Shown piece by piece: positions 39,621 to 52,200 of a stretch of DNA of 64,000 nucleotides. Under the pieces are notes generated by a model. The model worked only from the letters and a program-made list of their open reading frames with translations. It had not been told where the DNA came from and searched no databases. The stretch's first letter is position 1. The number at the start of each line of letters is the position of its first letter. Origin of the DNA: Vanilla planifolia. Lineage: Eukaryota; Streptophyta; Magnoliopsida; Asparagales; Orchidaceae. The stretch covers positions 35,168,412 to 35,232,411 of the forward strand of contig CM043865.1 in assembly GCA_023846275.1 (NCBI GenBank), read 5' to 3'. The translations under genes were made by a program, and so were the position numbers.

Positions 39621-41507
39621 TTTTTAATATTTATTTTCTTTTTTTTTTCTCAACTTTTCTTCTTTGTGTCTAAGTTTCCCGAGGGTGTGTCCATGCTTTT
39701 GCATGTAGCACTCAACTAGCGCGTTGTTGGGTGCATTTGGGTACACCTGTAGCGAATCTCCGCACGTAATCTAGCTTATTGGGCTGATGTTTTGTGCTGT
39801 ACTTCGATTTATGTCGTCTTGTCTTCTCCTTTGATTTGTTTTTCATCCATCTAAATTATGTGACCTTAGAAGTGGATTTTTGATTAAAGGATTTTTTATT
39901 TTCTTAAAAATTTATGTTAAAGATTGGTATATAGCATGATTGGTATATATTTAGAATTTAATCTTATACTAATTTGTATATAACATGATTAAGTAAATCT
40001 ATTTGACAACATTCATGTAAGTTATGACAAGCATATAATATTTTTTTATTACCTTTTTAATTCATGACTTGGAATTATGATCAAATCAATATTGAGAAGA
40101 AATAGAGAAAGGTTTTGATTGTAATTTAATAAATAAATCTTATGCTAAAATTGATTTAGCTCATAGTTTTTACAAACTTAGTCTTAACTCATTAGAATTC
40201 ATCAAAATCATGAGTTGGCTAAAGTTAATTATTAACATATGACATGCAAGGTGTGGATTACAAGTTCTAATATATAACAAGTTAATAGTAGCAATGTAAA
40301 TTCAACGGAAGCATATGCTTAAAATCTTTTTAAGAGAAATCTTTTGATTTAATCTTTGAAAATATTTTTATGTGAAAAGTAAAGATATCATAATATTTAA
40401 GTTGTTTAATTCAAAATATTGAATCTACATTCACCCCTAATCATGAAAGAGTAAGCTTATAATCAAAATATACTTCTTAAAAGTAGGTAGACCAAATGCT
40501 CATGTTGGCTTGAACAAGCTTACAATTATTTGGCCAAAAGAGTATAACTCACTAACTTAAATGAGTCCACAATTATTGGACCAAAAGGTTGTACAATTCT
40601 TTAACTCAAAAGAGCATAATATCGGGTCAAAATACCTTATAAATTTTGGCTCAAAAGAGCTATCAAATGATGATGAAGGAGCAAATACAAGAACTAAAAA
40701 GGGAACCAAGAAATCAATTAAAGCTCAAAGAACAATAACCTATAATCGGTGATATAATTGGGGAGGCATACTAAATCAATTCACTGGGGAAGTATTTGTA
40801 CGACTCTAGAATAATGAAGGAAGTTACATAAAAGCTAAGAGATGCTGAATAAAAATAGCTTCTAGTTTTAGTGTTGATCTTCAAGATTAGTACTTGAAAT
40901 TGAAATGATAATTGAAAAACATGGATTCAATGTTGGTTAAGTTTTTTCTTTGGAGTAAGTTAAACCAAGTGCATAAGCAACGACTATGCGACTAATTGAG
41001 GCTTAGATGAGAAAACTAGTTGGAGATTTTATGTATTTCAGGTGACCATTATAAGTTGTTTATAAACACAACAGACAGATAGTTCTAGGATTAACTATCC
41101 AACAGTCATTTTGACGTTCAATTGAGCTTCCAATACTATGTTAATTTTCTCAATCTTAGCTGACAAGTTTGATCCCTATTTGACCAGTCATCAAACACTG
41201 ATTTGATAGTCTGATGGATGTTCGACAGTTAACCGATTTGTGGTGTTTTACTTAGTTTTAAGTAATGGACCTTTCATCAGATGGTTTGATCATCATCGGA
41301 TAGCCCTCAGATGGACTGTTGCATGGTTTGATAACCTTCTAATAGAGATCCTTCTTTTCAAGTTCAAAGTCTTTGTCTAATGGTCCAATGTTCAGATAGT
41401 CTGATGCCTGTTCAACGGGCCATGTAAGTGTGAAAATCTTATGTTTAAATTTTGTAGAAAGTCATCTGTTATGCAAGAGAACTTATTAGAAAGTTTATTA
41501 TATCATT

Positions 41508-42010
41508 TAGTTTTTAGTGCCTTAAGATTATTGTCATAGGCTTATGATGTACATGCCAAATAAAGATGACTTCGCAAAGGCATGTCCGATCGACCATTAC
41601 ATATTTCATTAACAGCTCACCAAATCGGCTTGATCTTTGTTCTGCTATAGTTACTTTGCCTTTGAATATCTTGCCAAATGGCTCTTTACGTTGCAAATCA
41701 ATGCTCCAATTCATTTGTTTACATGAGTTTAGAGACATAATTTGAATAATACTTAAGAGAAAAGCATTATATCATAAAGAATATAGTTTTATTATTATCA
41801 AACAAATGACACATAGGTCATGGGTTAATAATAATATTTTTCTTTTGATAATGACAAATCTATAGCTAAATTTATAATAAAAAATTAAATGACAAAACAG
41901 TTATGCATTTGATTCCTAATGCCTTAATTTATTGTCATTGATTTACAATCTATATACTAAATGCAAATAACTTCACAGATGCATCTTTCATGAACGATTT
42001 ACCAAATCAA
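41508..42010 (+). repeat. Diverged direct repeat pair
   Basis: About 41508-41640 and 41915-42010 share the order TAATGCCTTAA/TTATTGTCAT, ATGCAAATAACTTCACAGATGCAT-type sequence and CACCAAATC/TACCAAATC. The spacing is about 400 bp. Both copies are non-coding; this is probably a fragment of an older element. Confidence 0.5.
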
Positions 42011-42260
42011 GACAAACCCACAATGAAACCATGTCAATTTCATCTATTTTCAAATAAAAAATTCAAAATTCTTTAAGTTGAACTCGACTAACAATTGCTC
42101 GATGCTGAATCTCAATTGATGAATTTAGGACTCAAATGGATTTAAAATATTGATTTAATTGTTTATTGTTATTAAAAATTTCTCTGTATGAATCTTTTTC
42201 CTCTTGAAGATGCAACTTTGAAGTTTCATAAAGCATATTCAAACTTTTCTCCCCTTGCAG

Positions 42261-42600
42261 GTCTGTAATGCCAAACTTCACTCAATGCAAGATGGAAGAA
42301 AGAACCCTGAGAGCAACCATCCCTGTTTATGCTCGATTGGTATTATCAACTGAAAGAACATTTTCTTTTCAATGTTGTTTGAGGGTTGTGCTTTGTTGTT
42401 TCTGCTATTTTCCCTTCTCAGTTATTTCGCTTCCTTTTCTTTCCCTGAATACAAGCCATGCAGCAGAACACTTAAAAGGCTATTTGATTTGAAACTTTGC
42501 TGTCGTCTTCCATTGCTATGTGCTGTTTTCTCTGTTTAACTGAGGTTTTCTAGGGCAATAACTTCACTTATTGAACATTCTTAAATTGAAATTATTCTGA
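42261..42600 (+). other. RPN10 3' UTR, second exon (probable)
   Basis: The sequence after the acceptor at 42260 is less AT-rich than the flanks up to about 42540, as expected for transcribed UTR. The end is not defined; AATAAC at 42554 is one possible weak poly(A) element. An open frame at 42268-42492 shows no homology. Confidence 0.5.
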
Positions 42601-43067
42601 TTGATATGTTAAGCTATGTTATTATACTAATGATATGATGGATGTTTGTTCAATTTGAAATATTTATATGAGCTCATAATGCAAAATGTTTGCTCGAGTG
42701 GGAAATAAGGCAACATGGTTTTATTTATTTGTCTACATATTGTGTGAATTTTGAACTTTATGGTGATTTTAAAGTTATCTGATTAAATAATAAAATTGGT
42801 AATTCAATTTTGTTTGTTTAAAATATAAAATAAACTTGTTCAAGTTCTTACAATAAAAATTTCTCACCAATGGAATGCTAAATCATAAAATTTAGTAAAA
42901 TACTTAATAATAAAAATCGTATAAAACAATTTATCGTTCAAAATTGGTCATTTTTACAAGTAATTAAGAAATGCTTCAGTGTTAAGTTTTTTTAACATGG
43001 ATTAGAGTAGAGCGCATAGTTCAATTAGATCAATAGTAATGAGCTGTTGCCTTTGGACCCGACATGA

Positions 43068-43169
43068 AATTAAACGATTCAATGAATCCATGGGTGATTA
43101 ACAATCCAATCTCGGAAAAATTAAACAATTCAATAAACCCATTGGTGCATGACGGTCCAATCTTGGATT
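43068..43169 (+). repeat. 51-bp tandem duplication
   Basis: The copies begin AATTAAACGATTCAAT and AATTAAACAATTCAAT and end with a CCAATCT(C/T)GGA-type motif. Nothing suggests a function. Confidence 0.75.
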
Positions 43170-43976
43170 ATTCTTTTTTTTTTAATCTTTTATATAAAAA
43201 AAAAAATCATTGATTACACGCATAGAATTAACATATTTTTTTTATTGTAATAAGTAATAATGTTGATGGGAAATTAACTTTAAACACATTAAATTCCATT
43301 ATTTTAGATAAAGAACGCCTTGCAAAAAAAAAAAAAAAAATCCTAAAGAAAAATAAATTTTTAGATAATATGTGTTAGTTCTGATTGAAAGTTTGAACAA
43401 TATCTGAATAACATGTGGACAAGAATCAATCTCAACATCGAAAACATAACTTACAAAACCTTTGCATAATTAATTCCTACTAAAAAAAATCACTTATTAA
43501 AGCAGAAAAGAATTCTGTATTACAGCAATTTGACATGATTTTACGGTTTTCTTTTTGCATTCAACAATAAAGTTTGGAAAAAAAATTGAAAAAAATATTT
43601 TGAAAAATAACTTTTAAATAAAAATAAAACTTTAACATTAACAATAACTTTTAAAAAGTTTGATTTTAAATATGATTGACAAGCAACTTTATCTAAAGTA
43701 ATTGGCATTTAACACACTTAAATTGCCCATAGTACATTTTTCTTCAATTATGTGTCAAAAAAAGGTCGACCATCGTCTCCTTCGATACTTATCAAACAGA
43801 AGAAAAATGGGTTTTGAAGGAGACAAAGGTGCACCCCTACGCTCTCCTTTGTTTAAATTTGTCACATCATTTGTTTTAAATGGAGGGAGACAAGGGCCAT
43901 AAAAGCCATGATTTGATGCACAATCTTGCAACTTTTTATGGTGTTTGTTCCAACATAGCCACATTCACACGATGCA

Positions 43977-44060
43977 TATATAAAAGTAAAGAAAAATCTG
44001 ATCTTTGCACTCAATACCCCAATAAGGTCTTCACTCAACAATATCTTCTCATTCATATGT
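43977..44060 (+). promoter_or_regulatory. TATA-type core promoter-like block without a gene
   Basis: TATATAAA at 43977-43984 is followed about 25-30 bases later by CACTCAATACCCC and a CT/CA-rich leader-like stretch to about 44053. This is the usual spacing of a plant TATA promoter. No coding frame follows, so it could belong to a non-coding transcript or a dead element. Confidence 0.3.
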
Positions 44061-44740
44061 GAAATTTTAAAGCATATATAAGTTTATTTTTTCGAGTGAA
44101 ATATTAAGATGCAAAAAATTATGGTAGAAAATGTAAAAGTTAGTATAAGAAAATAAAGGTAATGTTAAATATGGAGATTCTGTTGTTTGTCCAAATGAGT
44201 TATGTAATGAACATTTGTGCTAAACTTAAAATATATTTAATTTTTTTTAAGTTCAAATTAATGAAACTTGGTGAAAGTGAAGTAAATTTTAGATGTATTT
44301 TGATGCAGTACACATAGTATATTCAATGTTCTTTTTTAAAAGAGACAAATGTTAAGAGGATTATATATTGGTCACTCACAAAAGTATGATCCTTTTATGA
44401 ATTACTAACTTAATGGGTTAATCAAATGTTTGATATAAGATCTTTTTGTTTCTTTAATAATATGAAATAAGAGAGCTCATATGATTTCTTGGTATGCAAA
44501 ATTAGGCCATGATTTATTTTTTAAGAAAATAATAATAACTAACAAAAAAAGATGTTTTTAAGGCTTATAATAAAAAATACTTATTAGATCATCTGAATAA
44601 GTTTAATTGGACAGTCTAACTCTACTAAATGAAATTGTTAATTTTGAGAATATATATTATTGATGTTTTGAATTTTTTTTACTTGAATTAAAATTATAGA
44701 CCAACAACTTATGGGATGCCATTCCTATATTTATTTTTCT

Positions 44741-44765
44741 TATATATATATATATATATATATAT
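44741..44765 (+). repeat. (TA)n microsatellite
   Basis: About twelve uninterrupted TA units. Confidence 0.95.
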
Positions 44766-45626
44766 CAACTAATCATAAAATGTTTTTAATTGCCTAATTT
44801 TTAAAAATTTAACAAGTAATCTTATCTATTTAATTAATGTGATAAAATTTTGAGATGCACTATTAATTAAAAAATAATGCATTTTATTTAAGTTGTATAA
44901 TTTTATTTAATAGTTTAAACTATTAATCATGTTTTTATCAATTTTTTGAAATTTTTACTTAAATATGAGTCATATATAATGCATAAGTTATTTTTTTAAT
45001 TCAAACAAGAAGCTTGTAAAAACCACTTGGTCCATAAAAATTCTCTAAGGTTGAAGGTCATGCATAACAAGTAAAATTGTACATGCTCGCAAAGCACTCA
45101 TAAAAAAGTGTTTGAACAATAACTTAAGTCCAAAATTAGTGATTATATCTAACCCAAATGATACGCATTGGGTGAGTAGAATCCTTGAACTTAAATTGTT
45201 ATTGCAAATACAATTTGATTTGTTTTATATGCTATGTATGTGCTTACATCAGTAAAAAATTAAGACATGACTAACAATGATATTGAAATTATGATTAATG
45301 ATAAATATATAAAATGATAAATATATAAAATGATAACTATAATGATATACTAATATACATCAACATATATTCATAAGTAGACTACAATTATGTTAATTAT
45401 ATTTATTAACTTGTCTTTCAAATATTATGTTTGTAAAAACCTAAGGAGATAATGAAGTGTCATTAGTTGTACTATTAATATAATTTTTTTTTATTTAGTA
45501 ATTTACTTTTACAATTAATTCTCCTTATTTTTCTTTCTACATGATTTAATATTATTTTTCTTTAAAAAATATTTAATTTGCATATAACTCTAAAATCTAA
45601 AATTTTGTAAATTATTTGAAACGCAC

Positions 45627-45637
45627 CTCTATATCAC
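45627..45637 (+). promoter_or_regulatory. Putative TATA box of the ADF gene
   Basis: CTCTATATCAC lies about 100 bases before the start codon, ahead of a C-rich initiator-like stretch. It is the best TATA-like site in the proximal region. Confidence 0.4.
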
Positions 45638-45669
45638 TCCTACGTACCCTCAGCTCCCCAAATGCCACT

Positions 45670-45678
45670 CAGAGAGCG

Positions 45679-45716
<38 letters not shown>

Positions 45717-45733
45717 GAGAGGAGAGGAGGAAG
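45670..45733 (+). repeat. GA-rich tract in the ADF 5' leader
   Basis: An almost pure purine (GA)n tract ends two bases before the ADF start codon. Such tracts in plant leaders and promoters can bind BBR/BPC GAGA factors; whether this one does is unknown. Confidence 0.8.
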
Positions 45734-45734
45734 A

Positions 45735-46488
45735 ATGGCCATGGCTTTCAAGATGGTAAGTCGAATACACCACCCGGATTGCCGAACCGTCAAATCCGAT
45801 CGCACAACCACGATGAACGGCTGCGATGACTCCGGACACCGCTTTCCTGTTTGCAGGCCACGCAGGGGATGCAGGTGAGGGAGGAGTGCCGCCGGTCATT
45901 CATGGAGATGAAGAGGAAGAGGGCCCACCGCTACATCGTCTTCAAGATCGACGAGCCCTCCAAGGCCGTCACGGTGGACAAGCTCGGCCCAGCCGCGGAG
46001 GGCTACGACGACCTCGCCGCCTCCCTCCCCCACGACGACTGCCGCTACGCCGTCTTCGACTTCGACTTTCTCACCGTCGACAACTGCCCCATCAGCCGGA
46101 TGTTCTTCATCACCTGGTTCGTACCTCGTCTTCCATTCCGGAATTAATCAACGACCACTTGGCAAAAAAACAAAAGAATAAGTAAAAATCGCAGCTTTCC
46201 ATTGAATTAAACTCCTTTTCTAACTAATTCCAATCGGCGAAAAGACGGGGAAAAAAAAACAGAGAAGAGGACGGAGAGACGAATGGGGTTCTTTCTTTCT
46301 TCGTTTATTTTGGCTTCCGTTTGTTTGTTGCGTTCAGGTCTCCGACGGCTTCGCGGATTAGGGCGAAGATGCTCTATGCGACGTCGAAGCAGGGGTTGAG
46401 GCGAGTGCTCGAAGGGATTCACTACGAAGTGCAGGCCACTGATCCAACCGAGATGGGCTTCGACGTCATCAAGGCAAGAACTAAGTGA
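45735..46488 (+). CDS. ADF5: Actin-depolymerising factor, ADF5-type
   Basis: ADF/cofilins bind actin filaments and change their turnover. Exons are 45735-45755, 45857-46116 and 46338-46488, joining in frame to 143 residues, the length of Arabidopsis ADF5. The N-terminus MAMAFKMATQGM is that of ADF5 (subclass III). A single ADF-H domain fills residues about 13-140. It includes HRYIVFKIDE (31-40), DDCRYAVFDFDF (67-78), SRMFFITWSP (87-96), the long actin-binding helix SRIRAKMLYATSKQGLRRVL (99-118), and the C-terminal VQATDPTEMGFDVI (125-138). The regulatory serine near residue 6 of typical plant ADFs is absent: the first serine is residue 21. Subclass III members are reported to bundle filaments rather than sever them, so bundling is the likely activity (inference). 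Exon 2 is strongly GC-rich compared with the surroundings. Confidence 0.96.
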
Positions 46489-48959
46489 TTCTCCATATTT
46501 CCTTCAGTGTTAACTCCCCTGTTTGATAAACTCAACTGTTCTACCTTAAATAAGTGTCTTCTTCTAGTGCTTCTTCTCTACGAGATAAGAGTAATCTAAT
46601 GGCTTTGTTTTAAAGTTTTTAGGTATTTTGGAATTACTAAATTATCATTAAATATAATTTTATTTTATTAAATATATTTTGATAACTGTTGATGAAACCT
46701 ATATTTATCCTCATTAAATTTTAAAAAATTCAAAAATACCTAAATATCTTATCATATCTTGAATTTTTCATGAGCATTGTGGTGTGCTATAAATACTTTG
46801 TATTATTATGAGTGAAAATACGTCTTTTTTTTGTTGTTTTAATACTTTTTTTTATTATAATCCTATTTTTTCTTTATGATAAGTTTTTTCTATAGCTAAT
46901 TGTGGGCGTAAATAAACCACATAAATTATTTTATTCATACATGTTTGTTTATTTTTTTCATGTTTATATTTATATATTTATTTATCTCATAATATTTAAT
47001 ATATTTCGATCACTATCATTATAACTGAATAAGAATAAACCTAAAGCAAACAAACAAATAAATACAAGCTAAAATAATATTATTATGTCAAAATTATATT
47101 GAATTGTAGAAAAATATATTTGATAGTAAATTTTTGGTTTGACAACTGATCTTTTCATTGATGTTAAATTGTCATAATTTTTCCTAAATATTAAATTTGA
47201 AAATTTACTATTTTTGAATAATATTAAAAAGTTGTGTTTTGAATAATATATTATTGAGAAGGGTTTAATAAATCATTATTTTTATGAAAAAGCTTTTGTT
47301 CTCTTTATAATTTTTATTTTATTTTATAGATTAAAAAATGGATTTAAAATATAATCAAACAAATAATTGATCTTAATTCGAAACCTAATTTGATAAAAAA
47401 AGATATATTTATAAAAATCATTCTAAGTAGGACCAAATCATTTTAGTGTTGTGTATATCCAATTTGAACAGGTCCAATTGTGTATAGCAAAAGATAGAAA
47501 TATACATTAGAGCTTCTTCCAAAACAAATATAATTAAGCAAAATTATCAATAAATTATAAGTCATTTTTTTTAATTTATATAATATATATAAATTATAAG
47601 TCATTTTGCTAATTCAACAAAACAGACTATTGATTGAACAAAAGATAACATCAGCCATAGAATTTTTTAATGAATATAAAAAAAATCAGCACTAAGGTTT
47701 TATGTGCTTAAAATCTATTAATACAAAGATATTTAATTAAATATTTTCTTCTTTTATAACAATTCTTTTCAATTACCTCAACAAAACTATTTAGTTATTC
47801 TCACTTCTATTTTTTTTTATGCAAATAAAGTCACAAACATCAACTCCAGCTAAGTTACTATAAAAATACAAGCAAAATATTGCGAATCTACAAATAAAGA
47901 GAAATCAAACCTATTTTTCACACATCGTTTCTTTTTTTTTTTTTTGAGAAAAAACTTTTGAAATAAAAATACAAAAGATTTTAATACTTTTAGAAAAATT
48001 TTAAGAAATACAAATATGGTAATCAAACAATTTTTTGATATTTTTTTCCCTTTAACAATTTAGAATTGCAAGTAATCTTATGAATTATGCTTGATAAAGT
48101 GATTGTAAAAGTAATTGCAAGCAATTCTCATTTAACTTAAATTTGATGTGACAACTAATAATTCAAATTGCTTATTAATCACTTTTCAATTCTTCTTATT
48201 TATATTCATATTGAAATGATTGATTGCTTTCAAAACACAATAAGTAGTAATGAGAAATTTCTTTTGTTAGCTAATGCTATTATATTAGGCTCCAATTGAT
48301 TCATCTCCATGATAAGTTGAGCTTCTTCTAAACTAGTTATAATGCTACTCAAATTTGTTTTGTGGCTCAAAGCACAACTACATCATTGGCTTTGCCATTA
48401 TGAAATATAAGTTTTCTATCATAATATCATAGATCTTTCTTATGAGATCCTTTAGTATGATTCCTATGTAATCTTCATGCAGATGAGTAAAGTTTATGTT
48501 TAGATGTAAAAATATAGTAATACTATTTTGGTATTGCATTGAAAAATATAAAATTTTGCTTAGTTATATTGAATGCCAAAATAATCATATAATTAAAAAG
48601 AATTTATTAAAAAAAACTTACTAGTTTGTGAAACTCAAAAGATTCTTCATACCATCAATCTAATAGCTAAATAGGATTTTAATTAAAACAAATCTAACTT
48701 ATATTATAAAAAATAAGAGAAATCTTAAGCAAAAAGCACAAACAACGAGTTCAAAACTCATGACACATTATTGTAGCACCAAAATCCTCCTCTTCTTACT
48801 CTCAATCGATGTTTCTACAATTCTCGCAGCTTTGATCGAAGATGGAATGAGTTTCGACGAAGTTTTTGGTGACTGCGTGAAAACCATCTCTTAGGATTTC
48901 ATCAAGCACGAGAATGAGGGGAAAATAAATCCTTGTTTTTAAAAAATTAAAAACAAGTA

Positions 48960-48960
<1 letters not shown>
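46489..48960. other. ADF 3' UTR and AT-rich spacer
   Basis: About 46489-46620 is probably the ADF 3' UTR, with AAATAAG at 46549 as a possible poly(A) element. The remainder is AT-rich, with no gene or element protein recognised. Confidence 0.5.

Positions 48961-48961
<1 letters not shown>

Positions 48962-49050
<89 letters not shown>
48962..49050 (+). repeat. Compound microsatellite (AC)n(TA)n
   Basis: About 36 uninterrupted AC units (48962-49034) are followed directly by eight TA units. The valine/cysteine-only open frame on the minus strand is an artefact of this repeat. Confidence 0.97.
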
Positions 49051-49051
<1 letters not shown>

Positions 49052-49249
49052 TTGTACTTATTAATTTTGATAATTCATAAAAATTTTAATTAAACTTTGA
49101 TTGAGATGAAAAAAACATCATTATATTTTTTTCAATAAGTTTTATTGAATTATATATTGATTTTTATATTTTAAATTTTTTTTATTTTTTATAGTTTTGA
49201 TATGCTAGTGATACATTTTGATTTGTACCTGATTTAATGATCGAAGATG

Positions 49250-52200
49250 TTACCAATTCTCTATTTCTTGTAAGAATTTTGTCTTCAAAATTCATAATAA
49301 CTTGGGATACTTCTTTCCCATCTCATTCTTGAGTTCTCAAATAGCTTCACATACTATTTGATTGAGTTTTTCTATTTTAACCATAGGAATAATTTTTTTT
49401 CTCAATTACTTAATCTCTTTAGCTAACATTCTCATAAACATCTCTTCATAATTTAAATTTGGTTGTACTTTTATAGTATTTGTACCTTATTTCATTATAT
49501 AGGATAGATCAATAATAAATTTTTTGAGAGGTGAAATGTGAAATATATTATGTACAATTACTAATGTTAGAGGTGATGTTATTATGTATACAACATCTCC
49601 AACTCTTTTTAGTATCTGAAGAGGTCTAACATATCTTAGCTTTAGTTTTTCACTTTTATCAAATCGAGCTACACCTTTTATTGAACTCGTTTTTAAGAAT
49701 ACATAGTCTCCCTATTGGAACTCTCTTTCTGTGTTTTATGTCAAATATTACTTTTGATGATCTTCTTTTTTTTGTATTCTCTCATGAATTTTTTGTATCT
49801 TTTAAGTTATTTTATTTATCAGTTTTTGTCCCAATTGAGTTTTGTCACCTACTTCCTGCTAACATAATGTGATTAATATTTTTTATCGTATGGTATCTCA
49901 TATGGCACCACTCTGATGATGGATTTATAACTATTATTGTAAGTGAATTTAATTAATGCTATATGAGTATCACAACTTTCACCAACATCTAATATACTTT
50001 GACTTAGCATATTCTTTAAAGTTTTTATCATTTTTTTAGTTTGTCTATCTATTTAAGGATGAAATGTTATACTAAATCTTAATTAAGTATTAAATACTTC
50101 ATGTATCTTTTTCTAAAAATGTAAGGTGAATTTAGAATCTTGATCAAATATAATTGCCTTTAATATTCCATATAATTTCATAATTTGATCAACATAAATC
50201 TATGTTAATCTTTCGTTAAATAAGTAGTTGTGATGGATAAAAAATAGACTAATCTTGTTAATATATCAATAATTACCTATATAGCATCATATTCCTAACC
50301 AATTTTTGTCAACCCAATTATAAAACTAATTGATATTTCTTCTTATTTTTATATTAGAATAAGAAGCTATAACAACCCACTTAGTCTTCATTGCTCTGTG
50401 TTCACCTATTTACATATCATACACTTGCTCACATAATCATAGATATCTTTCTCCATATCTTTACACCAAAATCTTTATTTCAAGTCATGATACTTTTTTA
50501 TGATTTCTAAATATATTATATACATTATTCCATGAGCCTCTTTTAATAAAGTTTGTTTTTATGTACTTATTATAAGAAATTTAGTTTCTGTTCTTATAAA
50601 ACAAAATTTTTTTATTTAAATTAAAATTCATTTCCTTTTCTTTAGTAATTTTAACATTGATTTGTTGGATATCTTCATCTATATCTTAAGAAACTTTCAA
50701 ATCTTATAACCACTCTATTGTAATAGCTAATTGAGAAAAGTTCCTTCTAACAATTACTAATATTATATTTAATTTGAGTTGGTTTATTTCAACTATTACT
50801 TATGCTTCTTCCAAGCTTGATATTATGCTATGGAAACTAGCTCTCCAATTCAACGCATCAACTACAATATTAGATTTATCTAAATAATAAACAATATTTA
50901 TATCATAATTTTTAAGTAATTCTAATCACCTTTGTTTTCTTAAATTTAACTTTTTTTGTATGAAAATATAGTTCAAACTTTGGAGATTAGAAAATAAATA
51001 ATTTTTTATATTATAAAGATAATGTCTCCAAATCTTTAAATTAAATGTAATTATAGTAAGCTCAAGATCATTTATAAGATAATTTCTTTCATGATGTCAT
51101 ATTTGCCTTAAAACATAAGTTATAATTTTATCATTCTATATTAATATATACTCATGTTCTTATAAATATGCATCAGTATAAACCCAAAATTTAGTTTCTA
51201 TATTAGGTAATTATATAATAGGTGCTAAAGTCAATTCTCTTTTAAAGTTTGAAAATTTCTTTCACAGTTTGAATTTCATTCAAAAGTCATTATCTTCTAA
51301 GTTATTCTTCTTAATAGTATCATAATCTAGGAAAATTATTTCATAAATTTTTTATAATATCTAACCAAATCGAGGAAACTTTACATTTTATTTATGTTAC
51401 TAAGCCTGGGTCATTCAACAATTGCTATTATTTTTTTAAAATCTATAGAGATTTCTTCTACATTAATTATATGCCCCAAAAAAGATATACTAGATAACAA
51501 AAAATTATAATTTAAAAACTTTATTTAAAAATGGTGCTTTTGTAGCCTCTGTTTGGTGTATTTTGTGTTCTATATTGATTAAGATGTTATCAATAAAAAA
51601 TAATAACAAAATGATCTAATCATTACCTTAATAATCTCATCTAATTTTTAATTGATTGCAACCAAATCTTAAGTCAATCTTTGAAAACACTTTAGCTCAT
51701 TACAATTGATCAAACAATTCATCTATTCTGGGCAAAGGATATTTATTCTTAATAGTGATCTTATTCAATTATTTGTAATCAATATGCATTCTTAAACTTT
51801 CATCATTCTTTTTAACAAATAACGTCGATGCATTCCAAGGGGATACATTATGTCTAATAAAACTATTATCAATTAGGTCTAATAATTATGTTTTTACATA
51901 GTTCTATCCAACATTAAATCAATCATAAATTCAATCTTTCTATCAAGTGACATTCCAAGTAAATCTTTAAAAAATATATCTATATATTTACTTGCCATTA
52001 TAACTTCTTGTAGTTGTAATTGTATCTTTTCAACCTCTTACATTGACACTAGATAATACTTATAATCTTTCTTTATTAATCTTTTAGCTTTCAAAACTTA
52101 TGTTATATGTACTTTCCTACTCTTACCAAAATAAATTGGACCAATACAATCTATCATGTGAATCTTCAATTTCTTCTTCCAATAGTTAATAATAACTTGA

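Larger units (their letters stand above)
36379..42260 (+). other. Probable 3'-UTR intron of RPN10 (5.9 kb)
   Basis: The donor GTAAGC at 36379 pairs with a strong acceptor, a pyrimidine tract ending CTCCCCTTGCAG at 42260. The interior shows intron-like AT-rich sequence and decayed repeats. There is no coding gene: the open frames at 37165-37395, 39012-39242 and 40561-40752 match nothing I know. The splice pair is inferred, since no transcript is available; other acceptors in between are possible. Confidence 0.6.
42600..45600. other. AT-rich spacer between RPN10 and the ADF gene
   Basis: No protein gene was found. It contains a 51-bp tandem pair (43068-43118 and 43119-43169), a 17-base poly(A) run (43324-43340), a TATA-type promoter-like block near 43977, a TA microsatellite (44741-44765) and a 16-bp repeat (ATGATAAATATATAAA, about 45299-45330). 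Confidence 0.55.

Noticed and set aside
39385..39627. 80-codon cysteine-rich frame in the GC-rich island
   Set aside because: No signal peptide, conserved motif or gene context; it is open because the sequence is GC-rich.
45826..46185. 119-codon frame over ADF exon 2 in another reading frame
   Set aside because: Arginine/proline-rich shadow of the GC-rich ADF exon; the true frame gives a complete ADF domain.
48802..49035. 77-codon minus-strand frame of alternating Cys and Val
   Set aside because: Translation of the (AC)n microsatellite.
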